Assembly: GCF_020819595.1 (NCBI RefSeq) | Contig: NZ_JAJHNP010000016.1 | Coordinates: 62,001 to 126,000, forward strand | Reading direction: 5' to 3' | Length of the DNA stretch: 64,000 nucleotides | From: Streptomyces barringtoniae | Lineage (GTDB): Bacteria; Actinomycetota; Actinomycetes; Streptomycetales; Streptomycetaceae | Shown: piece by piece, positions 1 to 8,128 of the stretch | Numbering within the stretch: the first letter of the stretch is position 1 | How the letters are laid out: each line of letters opens with the position of its first letter | Notes under the pieces: generated by a model | Database searches by the model: none | What the model was told of the DNA's origin: nothing | The model's input: only the letters and a program-made list of their open reading frames with translations | Translations under genes and position numbers: made by a program

Positions 1-186
1 GCCGACCTGCGCGGACGCGGATACGCCGGCGCGGCGACGGCGGAGGTGAGCCGGGCCGCGCGCGAGGCCGGGGCTTCGGAGATCCTTCTCTTCACCGACC
101 TCGACAACCCGACGAGCAACGGGCTGTACCGGCGGATCGGCTACCGGCCGGTGGCGGACTTCACCGTGTGGAGGTTCGGCGAGTGA
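1..186 (+). CDS. GNAT-family N-acetyltransferase, C-terminal fragment
   Basis: The reading frame is open from the first base and stops with TGA at 184-186, so only the last 61 residues are inside the window. They contain an RGRGYAGA stretch, which matches the acetyl-CoA pyrophosphate-binding loop of GNAT enzymes, followed by a D-N-P-T-S-N-x-L-Y-x-x-I-G-Y block typical of motif B. The family transfers acetyl groups from acetyl-CoA to amines. The substrate cannot be told from this fragment. Its 5' part lies upstream of the window. Confidence 0.85.
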   Translation, partial: ADLRGRGYAGAATAEVSRAAREAGASEILLFTDLDNPTSNGLYRRIGYRPVADFTVWRFGE

Positions 187-233
187 GGGTGTGGCGGCGG
201 CGTGGGGGCGGGCGTGGGGGCGCCGGGCAGTAC

Positions 234-1094
234 TCAACCGCGCCCCGCTCGCACCGCCCCCGCGCTCGCCGCCACCACCAGGGCGATGGCCAGGTACTGG
301 GTGGCCGACAGGGTCTGGCCGAGGACCAGGAAGCCGGCCAGGGCCGCGATCGCCGGGGCCAGGCTCATCAGGATCGCGAAGGTCGGGGCGGGCAGCCGGC
401 GCAGGGCCAGTAGCTCCAGGGTGTACGGCAGGCCCGAGGAGAGCAGGGCCACGGCCAGCCCGAGCCCCAGCGCCCCCGGCCGCAGCAGCGCAGCGCCGGC
501 CGAGACGATGCCCAGCGGCAGGCTCAGCAGCGCGGCCACGGCCATCGCCACGGCCAGCCCGTCGAGCCGTGGAAAGCGCGCGCCGGTCCGGGAGTTGAAG
601 ACGATGTACGCCGCCCACAGCGCACCCGCGCCGAGCGCGAACCCGGCACCGGGGAGGCTGAGCCGGCCCAGGCCTTCCTGCCCGAGCAGCAGGACTCCGG
701 CGAGCGCGAGGGCGGCCCACAGCAGGCTCACCACCCGGCGCGCGGCGACGACGGACAGCGCGAGCGGGCCGAGCACCTCCAGGGTCACCGCGGGGCCCAG
801 CGGGATCCGGTCGATCGCCTGGTAGAAGAGGATGTTCATGCCGCCGAGCGCGAGCCCGAAGCCGCACACCACCGCCCAGTCGGCACGGCTGTGACCGCGT
901 AGCCGGGGACGGCAGACGGCCAGCAGCAGCACCGCCGCGATCGTCACCCGCAGCGCCACCACCCCGAGGGCCCCGGTGCGCGGGAAGAGCAGCGCGGCTG
1001 TGGCGGAGCCGAACTGCACCGAGAGAGCACCGGACAGCACCAGCGCGATGCCGCCGAGACCGCCGGCGCCGGCCGGCGGGGAACTCCTGCTCAC
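234..1094 (-). CDS. EamA-family transporter (RhtA-like amino-acid/metabolite exporter)
   Basis: A 286-residue integral membrane protein with about ten hydrophobic segments and the two tandem EamA/DMT repeats of this family. The GALSVQFGSATAALLFPRTG start and the YQAIDRIPLGPAVTLEVLGP segment are typical of RhtA-type threonine/homoserine exporters. I start at GTG 1094 because the protein from there has the normal family length, whereas the frame extended upstream to 1337 is arginine-rich and runs into the neighbouring gene. It probably exports small metabolites; the substrate is inferred only from family resemblance. It is transcribed in the same direction as the PNPOx gene upstream, with a 166-bp gap. 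Confidence 0.85.
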   Translation of the reverse strand: MSRSSPPAGAGGLGGIALVLSGALSVQFGSATAALLFPRTGALGVVALRVTIAAVLLLAVCRPRLRGHSRADWAVVCGFGLALGGMNILFYQAIDRIPLGPAVTLEVLGPLALSVVAARRVVSLLWAALALAGVLLLGQEGLGRLSLPGAGFALGAGALWAAYIVFNSRTGARFPRLDGLAVAMAVAALLSLPLGIVSAGAALLRPGALGLGLAVALLSSGLPYTLELLALRRLPAPTFAILMSLAPAIAALAGFLVLGQTLSATQYLAIALVVAASAGAVRAGRG

Positions 1095-1260
1095 CCGGCG
1101 ATTGCGGACCTGGTGCGGTTGGCCCGGCGACTGGTGGCGGGCGCCCCGGGAGGGGCGCGGGGCTGCCTCGGTACGCGGTTCCGCCGCGTGGGCGCGAGCG
1201 GCCACGACGCACCCGCAGTCGCACACGGCCTCACCTCGCCCGGCGGGCCGGCGCACCGGC

Positions 1261-1926
1261 TCAAGGCCAGAGCAACGCCTTGCTCCAGCCGAACTCCGTG
1301 CTCCGGTACTCCAGCCGCACGTGCCGCCTGTCCGCATCCCCCTGGAAGAACTCCACCGTCTCGGGGCGAAGCCGGTAGAGGGTCCAGGTGGGAGACGGTT
1401 CGGTCGGGTTCTCGCGGGCCCGCTCCCACGCGGCCTGCGACGCCCGCCGCAGCTCCTCCAGTGAGGACAGCTCCTCGCTCTGCCGCCCGGTGAGCGCCGC
1501 GGCCAGCGCCCCCGTCGAGCGGGCCTGCAGGTCGGCCTGGCTCTCCGGGGACGGCGCCGCGGTCACCGGCCCGCGCACCCGGACCTGGCGGCCCAGCACC
1601 GGCCAGTAGAAGGCCAGGGCCGCGTACGGGTGCGCGCTCAGGGCGCGGCCCTTGCGGCTCGTGGAGTGCGTGCCGAAGGACCAGCCGTCCGGGTCGGCGC
1701 CGTGCAGCATCACGATCCGTACGTCCGGCCTCCCCTCCTCGTCCACCGTCGCCAGCGACATCGTGTGCGGCTCGGGCTGCCCGGCCGCGACCGCCTCCGC
1801 GAGCCAGCTCGTGAACAGGGGCAGCGGGGTCGGCGGGGCGGTGTCCGGGGCGAAGGGGCGCAGGTCCGTGACGTCCGGGTCCCATACCCGCAGCGACCTC
1901 AGAGTTGCGTGGAGATCCGTTTCCAT
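1261..1926 (-). CDS. Pyridoxamine 5'-phosphate oxidase family flavoprotein
   Basis: A 221-residue protein with the split-barrel FMN-binding fold of the PNPOx family. Seen in the sequence: RIVMLHGADPDGWSFGTHSTS followed by SRKGRALSAHPYAALAFYW and RQVRVRGPV, which is the FMN/PLP binding block of PdxH-like enzymes, and a C-terminal FFQGDADRRH region in the place of the usual PdxH dimer tail. The family oxidises pyridoxamine or pyridoxine phosphate using FMN. Similarity to true PdxH is incomplete at the C-terminus, so a different flavin-dependent substrate is possible. The ATG at 1924-1926 gives the standard family length. Confidence 0.85.
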   Translation of the reverse strand: METDLHATLRSLRVWDPDVTDLRPFAPDTAPPTPLPLFTSWLAEAVAAGQPEPHTMSLATVDEEGRPDVRIVMLHGADPDGWSFGTHSTSRKGRALSAHPYAALAFYWPVLGRQVRVRGPVTAAPSPESQADLQARSTGALAAALTGRQSEELSSLEELRRASQAAWERARENPTEPSPTWTLYRLRPETVEFFQGDADRRHVRLEYRSTEFGWSKALLWP

Positions 1927-2061
1927 GTGCTGAGTATCGCCACGGGGCCCGTCATCCGTTCGGCAGGCGTCCCGAGACGCACACGAGTGCCTCCGCGTGC
2001 GGGAACGCCGCGGGCCGGGGACGCTCGGAGCCACGGGCTCCGGGAATGACGGTGAGGGGCG

Positions 2062-3063
2062 ATGATCGTAACGGTGGTGTCGATGCCCGAGATGACCATC
2101 ACCCGTACGGATGTCTCGGCGGCGCGGGCGCGACTGGCCGCCGAATCCTTCCTGCTCGTCGATGTCGAGCTGCCGGAGGAAGTGCCGGAAGAAGTGCCTG
2201 AGGAAGCGCCGGAGCAGGGGGCGCCGATCGCCGGCCGGCTGGGCCTGGACGACGCCGAGGGCCTGGACTGGTTCGGCCGGGCGGGCGAGCCCCCGCGGGC
2301 CGAGTTCATGGGGGACCGGGCCGCTTTCGTCGTGCCGGTGGTCCACGGGGACCGGATCGCCCACATCCACATCGTGGTGACCGAACGGTTCCTGGCCGCC
2401 GTGCACCGGGGCCGGGCCGGGCTGGACAGGAGCCTCACCACGGCGTTGCGGCACGAGCGGCCCGAGGACACCGTCGCCGTGCTCTTCCTCCTGCTCCAGG
2501 AGGCTCTGGCGACCTTCCGCCGGGCCGCCGTGCAGGCGCTGCTGGAGACCGAGGAACTCGAGGACGACATGTTCGAGCAACGGCGGCCCGAGCAGATCTA
2601 CCGGCTGGCGCGGCTGCGACGGCGCTCCGCCGTCCTGCACCACGCCCTGCTGCCCTACCTCCAGGCGGTCGACGAGATCCTCACCCGCCGGATGATGAGC
2701 CCCAGCTTCCCCGAGGAGCGGCAACGGCGCGCCCAGGGGTTCCAGACCGCCGGCAGGCTGGTGCTCGCCGACGTCGAGTCCCTCCAGGACGCCACCCGCC
2801 GGGCCTTCGGCAGTTACTCCTCGCTCGTCGCGGGCGAGCAGAACGGCGTGATCAACCGGCTGGCCATCGTGTCGGTGATCTTTCTGCCGCTGTCGTTCAT
2901 CACCGGGTTCTTCGGCATGAACTTCACGTTCCTGACGAACAGGCTGGAGACCAGGGACGAGTTCTGGCTGCTGGCCGTGGGACTGCAGGCGGTCGTCCTG
3001 CTCGGCTCCATCTACGTGCTGCACCGCACCCGCATCTGGCGCCGGCTGCTGGAGGAGGACTGA
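2062..3063 (+). CDS. CorA-family magnesium/divalent-cation channel
   Basis: A 333-residue protein with the CorA layout: a large N-terminal cytoplasmic domain, a long helix and two C-terminal membrane segments. The signature GMN tripeptide is at residues 285-287, right after the first membrane segment, and the second segment covers about 305-325. The family forms pentameric channels that import Mg2+ or related ions. Residues 37-52 are a small acidic repeat (PEEV, PEEV, PEEA, PEQ) not normally part of CorA. A GAGGGG sequence precedes the first ATG at 2062; a second in-frame ATG lies at 2083 and could also be used. Confidence 0.88.
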   Translation: MIVTVVSMPEMTITRTDVSAARARLAAESFLLVDVELPEEVPEEVPEEAPEQGAPIAGRLGLDDAEGLDWFGRAGEPPRAEFMGDRAAFVVPVVHGDRIAHIHIVVTERFLAAVHRGRAGLDRSLTTALRHERPEDTVAVLFLLLQEALATFRRAAVQALLETEELEDDMFEQRRPEQIYRLARLRRRSAVLHHALLPYLQAVDEILTRRMMSPSFPEERQRRAQGFQTAGRLVLADVESLQDATRRAFGSYSSLVAGEQNGVINRLAIVSVIFLPLSFITGFFGMNFTFLTNRLETRDEFWLLAVGLQAVVLLGSIYVLHRTRIWRRLLEED

Positions 3064-3073
3064 GGAGGGGCCC

Positions 3074-4243
3074 TCACCGGCCCAGAACCACCGTCCCCGA
3101 GGAGCAGAACCAGCCCCCCGTCCCGGAAGCCACCCCCAGCCGCGGCAGTTGCCCGTCCCGCGTCCGCACCTGCCGCCCCCCGGCCTCCCCGCGCAGTTGC
3201 CGTACCGCCTCCACCAGCAGGAACAGCCCCCGCATGCCGGGGTGTTGGGCCGAGAGGCCACCCCCGTCGGTGTTCACCGGCAGCTCCCCGCCCCGCACCA
3301 GCAGCCGGCCCTTCTCCACGAACGCCCCGCCCTCGCCCTTCCCGCAGAAGCCCAGGTCCTCCAGGGTCACCAGGGTCATGTAGGTGAAAGCGTCGTAGAT
3401 CTCGGCGAAGTCCATCTCGGCCGGTCCCACGCCCGCCCGCCCGAAGGCCAGCCGGCCGCTCACCGCCGCCGGGGACACGGTGAAGTCCGTCCACTCGGAC
3501 ATGGCCGCGTGCGAGACGTGCTCCCCGGTGCCGAGGATCCAGACGGGGGCCGTACGGCAGTCCCGTACGTACTCCTCGGCCGCCAGCAGGACCGCCGCGC
3601 CGCCGTCCGAGCGCAGGCAGCAGTGCAGCTTGGTGAAGGGGTCGGCGATCATCGGGCCGGCCAGGACGTCGTCGACCGTGATCGGGTCGCGGAACATCGC
3701 CTCCGGGTTCAGTGCGGCGTTGGCCCGGGCCTGGACCGCGACCTCGGCCAGCTGCTCGACGGTCGTGCCGTGTTCGATCATGTGGCGGCGGGCGGCCATC
3801 GCGTACTTGGCGATCAGGGTGTGGCCGTAGGGGACCTCGAACTGCAGGGGCCCGCGGGCGCCGAAGGAGAGGTCGCCCGTCCTGCGGCCCGCCCTGATGT
3901 CGGCGCGCGCCGTCGAGCCGTAGACGAGGAGGACGGCGTTCGCGTGGCCCGCCGCTATCGCGTCCGCCGCGTGTGCCGCCATGACCTCCCAGGTCGAGCC
4001 GCCGACCGAGGTGGAGTCCACCCAGGTGGGGCGCAGGCCCAGATATTCGGCCACCTCCACCGGGGCCAGGGTGCCCAGGCCCGCGGAGGCGAGGCCGTCG
4101 ACCCGGGCGCGGTCGAACCCCGCGTCCGCGAGGGCGCGGCGGGCCGCCTGCGCGTGCAGGGCGTACGGGGTGGCGTCGTCCACGCGTCCGCAGTCGGAGA
4201 GGGCCACACCGACCACGGCGACCTTCCTGCTCCCTACCGTCAT
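3074..4243 (-). CDS. Thiolase-fold lipid-transfer/aldolase-type protein (SCP-x/Ltp2-like)
   Basis: A 389-residue thiolase-superfamily protein. N-terminal VAVVGVALSDCGR and the MDFAEIYDAFTYM and FCGKGEGGAF blocks match actinobacterial 'lipid-transfer protein' thiolases. The segment where a true thiolase has its nucleophilic cysteine reads STSVGGSTW, with no Cys. This resembles Ltp2, in which the thiolase fold carries out a retro-aldol cleavage of a hydroxyacyl-CoA with help from a DUF35 partner; that function is inferred. It is divergent from the acyl-CoA dehydrogenase at 4365, and a copy of the shared palindromic operator (4246-4264) sits right next to its start codon. Confidence 0.82.
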   Translation of the reverse strand: MTVGSRKVAVVGVALSDCGRVDDATPYALHAQAARRALADAGFDRARVDGLASAGLGTLAPVEVAEYLGLRPTWVDSTSVGGSTWEVMAAHAADAIAAGHANAVLLVYGSTARADIRAGRRTGDLSFGARGPLQFEVPYGHTLIAKYAMAARRHMIEHGTTVEQLAEVAVQARANAALNPEAMFRDPITVDDVLAGPMIADPFTKLHCCLRSDGGAAVLLAAEEYVRDCRTAPVWILGTGEHVSHAAMSEWTDFTVSPAAVSGRLAFGRAGVGPAEMDFAEIYDAFTYMTLVTLEDLGFCGKGEGGAFVEKGRLLVRGGELPVNTDGGGLSAQHPGMRGLFLLVEAVRQLRGEAGGRQVRTRDGQLPRLGVASGTGGWFCSSGTVVLGR

Positions 4244-4245
4244 GA

Positions 4246-4264
4246 ATCTGACGGTACATCAGAT
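4246..4264. promoter_or_regulatory. Operator palindrome, copy 1 (TetR-type)
   Basis: ATCTGACGGTACATCAGAT, an imperfect dyad adjacent to the start codon of the thiolase-like gene. It is the most degenerate of the copies on its right half (CATCAG instead of CGTCAG). Confidence 0.7.
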
Positions 4265-4318
4265 GTGGCGGCTCGCGGCAGGTGCCGGGGGCCTGGGCAT
4301 CCGGGTGCCCGCGTCCTA

Positions 4319-4337
4319 ATATGACGGCCCGTCAGAT
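4319..4337. promoter_or_regulatory. Operator palindrome, copy 2 (TetR-type)
   Basis: ATATGACGGCCCGTCAGAT, with a perfect TGACGG/CCGTCA core, 28 bp upstream of the acyl-CoA dehydrogenase start. Its position suggests repression by steric block of transcription. Confidence 0.8.
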
Positions 4338-4364
4338 CGGCTCGGGAGGGATGAGGGACCCGCC

Positions 4365-5573
4365 ATGGACACGCGCCTGACCACCGAGCAGGACGAGATC
4401 CGCCGCACCCTGCGCGAGCTGCTGCACAAGCGGTGCGGCTCGCCCGGGCTGCGGACCGCCGTCGACAGCCCGGCCGGACACGACCCCCTGCTGTGGTCGG
4501 CCCTCGCCGGCCGGCTCGGCCTGCCCGGGCTCGCCCTGCCCGAGCGGTACGGCGGTGTGGGCTGCTCCCTCACCGAACTGGCCCTTGCCTGCGAGGAGAC
4601 CGGCCGGGCGCTCGCCCCCTCCCCGCTGCTCGCCACCTCCGTCCTCACCGCCCCGCTGGTCCTCGCCCTCGGCACCGGGGCCCAGCGTGCCGAGCTGCTG
4701 CCCCGCCTGGCCGCCGGTACCCTCACCGCCGCCCTCGCCGTCCCCGGCCCGGCCCTGACCACGGCCCTCGCCCTGACCTGCGACAACGGCGCCTTCTCGG
4801 CCGGCGGCGGACGGGCCGGGGGTGTCCAGGCCCGGCGGGCCGACGGCGACTGGCGGCTGTACGGGCAGGTCGACCAGGTGCTGGACGGGCACAGCGCGGG
4901 GCTGCTGATCGTCGCCGCGCACACCGGGGGTTTCGCGCGGTCGCGGACCCTGCTGTTCCTGGTCGCCGGCGACGCGCCCGGCCTCGTACGGGCCCGGCAG
5001 ACCGCGCTCGACGCCACCCGGCCGCAGGGTCGCGTCCAACTGCGCGAGGTCCGTGCGGAGTTGCTCGGCGAGGAGGGTGCGGACGTGCTGCCCGCCCTGG
5101 CGGTGCTCGGTGACGGGGTCGCCGCGGTGCTCGCCTGTGAGGCCGTCGGGGCGGCGGAACGGGTGCTGGAGCGGACCGTGGAGTACGTCGGTCAGCGCGA
5201 GCAGTTCGGACGGCCCGTGGGGTCCTTCCAGGCGGTGAAGCATCGGCTGGCCGACGTGTATGTGGAGGTGCAGGCGGCCCGGTCGGCCGCGTACCACGCC
5301 GCGTGGGCCTGCGGTGCCGGTGCCGGGTCCCTGGGCGCTCAGGGCGAACGAAGCGGTGGGCTCGCGCTCGCGCAGGCCCTGGAGGCGCTGCGGGGGGCAG
5401 CCGCCGAGGGGATCCAGTTGCACGGCGGGATCGGGTTCACCTGGGAGCACGACGCGCAGCTGTACTTCAAGCGGGCCGCCGGGGACGAGCTGCTGTTCGG
5501 GCCGGTGCACCGGCTGCGGGACCGGGCCGCCGAGGGCGCCGGTCTCTTCGCGGGCGGGGAGGTGACGGTGTGA
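4365..5573 (+). CDS. Acyl-CoA dehydrogenase family protein
   Basis: A 402-residue flavoprotein with the acyl-CoA dehydrogenase order of domains: N-terminal helices (LPERYGGVG block), a middle beta domain, and a C-terminal helical domain with REQFGRPVGSFQAVKHRLAD and GGIGFTWEHDAQLYFKRA. These enzymes introduce an alpha,beta double bond in acyl-CoA using FAD. The C-terminal pattern resembles the FadE subunits used for steroid side chains and rings in actinobacteria, many of which work as heteromers; no partner subunit is next to it here. GGGAGG about 17 nt before the ATG is a possible ribosome site. The next gene overlaps its stop. Confidence 0.88.
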   Translation: MDTRLTTEQDEIRRTLRELLHKRCGSPGLRTAVDSPAGHDPLLWSALAGRLGLPGLALPERYGGVGCSLTELALACEETGRALAPSPLLATSVLTAPLVLALGTGAQRAELLPRLAAGTLTAALAVPGPALTTALALTCDNGAFSAGGGRAGGVQARRADGDWRLYGQVDQVLDGHSAGLLIVAAHTGGFARSRTLLFLVAGDAPGLVRARQTALDATRPQGRVQLREVRAELLGEEGADVLPALAVLGDGVAAVLACEAVGAAERVLERTVEYVGQREQFGRPVGSFQAVKHRLADVYVEVQAARSAAYHAAWACGAGAGSLGAQGERSGGLALAQALEALRGAAAEGIQLHGGIGFTWEHDAQLYFKRAAGDELLFGPVHRLRDRAAEGAGLFAGGEVTV

Positions 5574-6040
5574 TCGGCGTCCGGCTGGTGCAGAAGGTGT
5601 CCTCGACGCGCGGGTTCGCGAAGGTCGCGCCCCACGTGATCCCGGCGCTCGACCGGGCGGTCCACCGGCTGACCCGGGGGCGGTACCTGCTCAGCACCCG
5701 GATGCTGCCCGGGGTGGTCCTCACCACCACCGGCGCCCGCAGCGGCCTGCCGCGCCGCACTCCGCTGGCCTGCATGCCGGAGGAGGAAGGCAAGAGCTGG
5801 CTGCTCGCCGGCTCCAACTTCGGGCGGCCCGGGCATCCCGCCTGGAGCCACAACCTGCTCGCCCACCCGGACGCCGTGATCAGCTGGAAGGGCCGGGACA
5901 TCCTCGTCACCGCCCGGCTGCTGGAGAGGGAGGAGCGGGCGCGGGCCTGGACGGCCCTCCTGCGGTTCTGGCCGCCGTACGCCACCTATCAGGCGCGGGT
6001 GGAGCGGGAGATCCGCCTGTTCCGGCTCACGGTCCGATAG
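5570..6040 (+). CDS. Nitroreductase-family deazaflavin(F420)-dependent oxidoreductase (Ddn-type)
   Basis: A 156-residue split-barrel protein of the Ddn family. The TTTGARSGLPRRTPL motif and the SNFGRPGHPAWSHNLLAHPDAVI block are the family's F420/phosphate-binding regions. Members use reduced coenzyme F420 to reduce quinones or other electrophiles. The start GTG at 5570 overlaps the dehydrogenase stop (GTGTGA), so the two genes are translationally coupled and both would be under the 4319-4337 operator. The substrate is unknown; a role in reducing the product of the dehydrogenase is an inference from coupling. Confidence 0.85.
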   Translation: MIGVRLVQKVSSTRGFAKVAPHVIPALDRAVHRLTRGRYLLSTRMLPGVVLTTTGARSGLPRRTPLACMPEEEGKSWLLAGSNFGRPGHPAWSHNLLAHPDAVISWKGRDILVTARLLEREERARAWTALLRFWPPYATYQARVEREIRLFRLTVR

Positions 6041-6097
6041 CGCCCCCGTAAGGGGCGGGAGCGGCCACGGCGAACCCGAGCCGAAAGGCGGCCGAAC

Positions 6098-6715
6098 CTA
6101 CAGCGTGGCCAGGCGCTCCGCCAGGAGGACCGCGCCGATCCCCAGCATCGCCGCCCCCGACGTCCGGGTCACCGCCCGGGCTGCCGCCGGCCTCGCGGAG
6201 AGCAGCGCACGCGACAACGTGCCGACGGTGAGGTAGACGGCGGCGCAGCAGGCCATGTGGAGCAGGCCGAGGGCCGCCGTCTGGGCGGGGACGGGCAGGT
6301 GGCTGCCGCGCAGGGTGAGGAACTGGGGGAGGACGGAGAGGTAGAGCAGCAGGCCCTTGGGGTTGAGGCCGCTGATCGTGGCTCCGCGCAGGAAGAGACG
6401 TCCGTCGGGGGAGGCCTCCTCCGTGGCCCCGGGCACCGCAGGGCGGCGCAGCACACCCCAGCCGAGCCACAGCAGGTAGCCCGCGCCCGCCACCGTCAGG
6501 GCCGTCAGCAGCCTCGGCGAGCCCGCCACCAGGACCGCGAGACCCGCCGTCGCCAGGGCCGTGTGCAGGGCGTAGCCGCAGACCAGGCCGGCCACCGCGC
6601 GCGGCACCGAGCCCCGGCGCACGGCGGTCGCGATCACGTACGCCCAGTCGGCGCCCGGCACGCACACCAGCAGCAGGTCCACGGCGAGGAAGGAGAAGAG
6701 CAGTCCCGAGTCCAT
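6098..6715 (-). CDS. LysE-family translocator
   Basis: A 205-residue membrane protein with about six hydrophobic segments. It begins with LLFSFLAVDLLLVCVPGADW and contains the family-typical G-L-N-P-K-G block in the middle (ISGLNPKGLLLYLSVLPQF). LysE/RhtB proteins export amino acids. It is divergent from an Lrp/AsnC regulator at 6798, the usual pairing for amino-acid export controlled by the exported or related amino acid. The start ATG at 6713-6715 is 82 bp from the regulator's start, leaving a compact shared promoter region. Confidence 0.88.
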   Translation of the reverse strand: MDSGLLFSFLAVDLLLVCVPGADWAYVIATAVRRGSVPRAVAGLVCGYALHTALATAGLAVLVAGSPRLLTALTVAGAGYLLWLGWGVLRRPAVPGATEEASPDGRLFLRGATISGLNPKGLLLYLSVLPQFLTLRGSHLPVPAQTAALGLLHMACCAAVYLTVGTLSRALLSARPAAARAVTRTSGAAMLGIGAVLLAERLATL

Positions 6716-6797
6716 GTCGGCGACATTAGGCGTGAATGGCCCGAAAGTGTTCCCGAAGTTTGCCCGCAGTCGGGGGTTCTGGGGGAAGATCTGCCTC

Positions 6798-7250
6798 ATG
6801 GACGACGTGGACCGGAAAATCCTTGCCGAGCTGCAGCAGGATGGGCGGCTGACCGTGACCGAGCTGGCCGCGCGGGTGCGCCTCAGTGTCTCGCCCTGCC
6901 ACCGCCGGCTGCGCGAGCTGGAGCGCTCCGGTGCCATCCAGGGCTACCGGGCGGTGGTGGACGCGGCGGCGCTCGGGCTGACCTTCGAGGCGCTGGTCTT
7001 CGTGTCGATGCGGCAGGAGGACCGGGACACGGTCGCCGAGTTCGAGCGGGCGGTCGGCGAGCTGGAGCACGTGCTCGACGCCCAGCGGCTGTTCGGCGAG
7101 CCCGACTATCTGCTCCGGGTGGCGACCGCCGACCTCGCGGCCTTCCAGCGGCTGTACGACGAGCGGCTGGCGACCCTGCCGGGAGTGCAGCGGCTGACCT
7201 CGACGCTGGTGATGAAGCACGTCGTACGGGACCGTCCGCTGCCCGCATAG
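6798..7250 (+). CDS. Lrp/AsnC-family transcriptional regulator
   Basis: A 150-residue protein with an N-terminal winged HTH (DRKILAELQQDGRLTVTELA through SVSPCHRRLRELERSGAI) and a C-terminal RAM domain that binds amino acids. I start at ATG 6798 because MDDVDRKIL is the standard Lrp beginning; the frame upstream is not conserved in type. It is divergent from the LysE exporter and most likely controls it in response to an amino acid. A strong hairpin follows the stop codon. Confidence 0.9.
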   Translation: MDDVDRKILAELQQDGRLTVTELAARVRLSVSPCHRRLRELERSGAIQGYRAVVDAAALGLTFEALVFVSMRQEDRDTVAEFERAVGELEHVLDAQRLFGEPDYLLRVATADLAAFQRLYDERLATLPGVQRLTSTLVMKHVVRDRPLPA

Positions 7251-7255
7251 CAGTG

Positions 7256-7301
7256 CAGGCGGTGGCTCACCGCGAGCGAGACGCGAGTGAACCACCGCCT
7301 G
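7256..7301. terminator. Bidirectional hairpin terminator
   Basis: Inverted arms CAGGCGGTGGCTCAC (7256-7270) and GTGAACCACCGCCTG (7287-7301) pair along 15 positions with one mismatch, with a 16-nt loop. It lies between the convergent Lrp and TetR genes. There is no T-tract, which is common for streptomycete terminators. Confidence 0.75.
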
Positions 7302-7358
7302 CCAGACAGGACTTGGGTACGCAAAAATGTGCAATAAGGGCTGCGGCAGCGGCCGTTG

Positions 7359-8006
7359 TTACTTGCTCGGCTTCTTTCCCGTCACGCCCAGGTGCACCAA
7401 CAGCGCCAGGTTCGGCTTGAGTTCGGCCTGTTTCACGCCCCAGGACTGGAAACCCTTCTGGTGTGCCGCCACCGCCGCGAGCATCGCGACCAGCGAGCCG
7501 GCCACCGCCGCGGGGTTCACGTCCTTGTCGACCCTGCCCTTGGACTGCAGCTCGGCGATGGAGTCCACGAGGGAGTTGTTCACCGAGTTGAGGATCTTCA
7601 TGCGGATCTTGTAGAACCGTTTGTCCCCTTCGGCCGCGCCGAGGTCGACGACCCGCAGGATCGCGTCGTTCTTGCGCCAGAACTCCAGGAATCCGTCCAC
7701 GAGTTCCTGCGCCGTCTGCCATCCCGACTTGCCGGCCCAGGACCGCCCCTGGAGCAGTTCGGTCAATCCGGCGCCCTCGGCCGCCATTTGTTCGGCGATC
7801 TCCAGGACGGCGCCTTCGACGTCCGGGAAGTACTGGTAGAAGGTCGCGGGCGAAGTACCCGCCTTCCGGGCGACATCGATGACCTTGACGTCCCGGTAGG
7901 GGGAGGAGCTGAGCATCTCGCTGAGGCAGTCGAGCAGCTTCTGCCGGGTCGCCTGCCCACGCCGGCCGGCCACACGGCCGTCGACGGTACGCACTTGTCC
8001 TGTCAT
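7359..8006 (-). CDS. TetR-family transcriptional regulator
   Basis: A 215-residue regulator with a TetR N-terminal HTH at about residues 18-62 (RQKLLDCLSEMLSSSPYRDV, then VIDVARKAGTSPATFYQYFP) and a helical ligand domain. It ends with the unusual lysine-rich LGVTGKKPSK tail. It lies immediately upstream, in divergent orientation, of the VOC protein and afsK. A sequence overlapping its own start codon (CCTGTCATGCCGTCAGCT, 8001-8018) keeps one full half-site of the palindrome found in front of the catabolic genes, so it is a candidate for the regulator of that regulon. This is an inference; the ligand is unknown. Confidence 0.88.
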   Translation of the reverse strand: MTGQVRTVDGRVAGRRGQATRQKLLDCLSEMLSSSPYRDVKVIDVARKAGTSPATFYQYFPDVEGAVLEIAEQMAAEGAGLTELLQGRSWAGKSGWQTAQELVDGFLEFWRKNDAILRVVDLGAAEGDKRFYKIRMKILNSVNNSLVDSIAELQSKGRVDKDVNPAAVAGSLVAMLAAVAAHQKGFQSWGVKQAELKPNLALLVHLGVTGKKPSK

Positions 8007-8128
8007 GCCGTCAGCTTACCGAGGGGTGATCGGAGCGCGATTCGGCCGACTGCAAATGGGGTGCACGGGGGCTCTGAGGGTGGTGTGCCTGGTCTGCGGG
8101 GTGCGTGCGGCCCGGTTACTTTGACGGC

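Noticed and set aside
1261..3261. A 666-codon minus-strand frame fusing the PNPOx protein to an N-terminal extension
   Set aside because: The extension is antisense to the CorA gene and has no family resemblance; the ATG at 1926 gives the normal protein.
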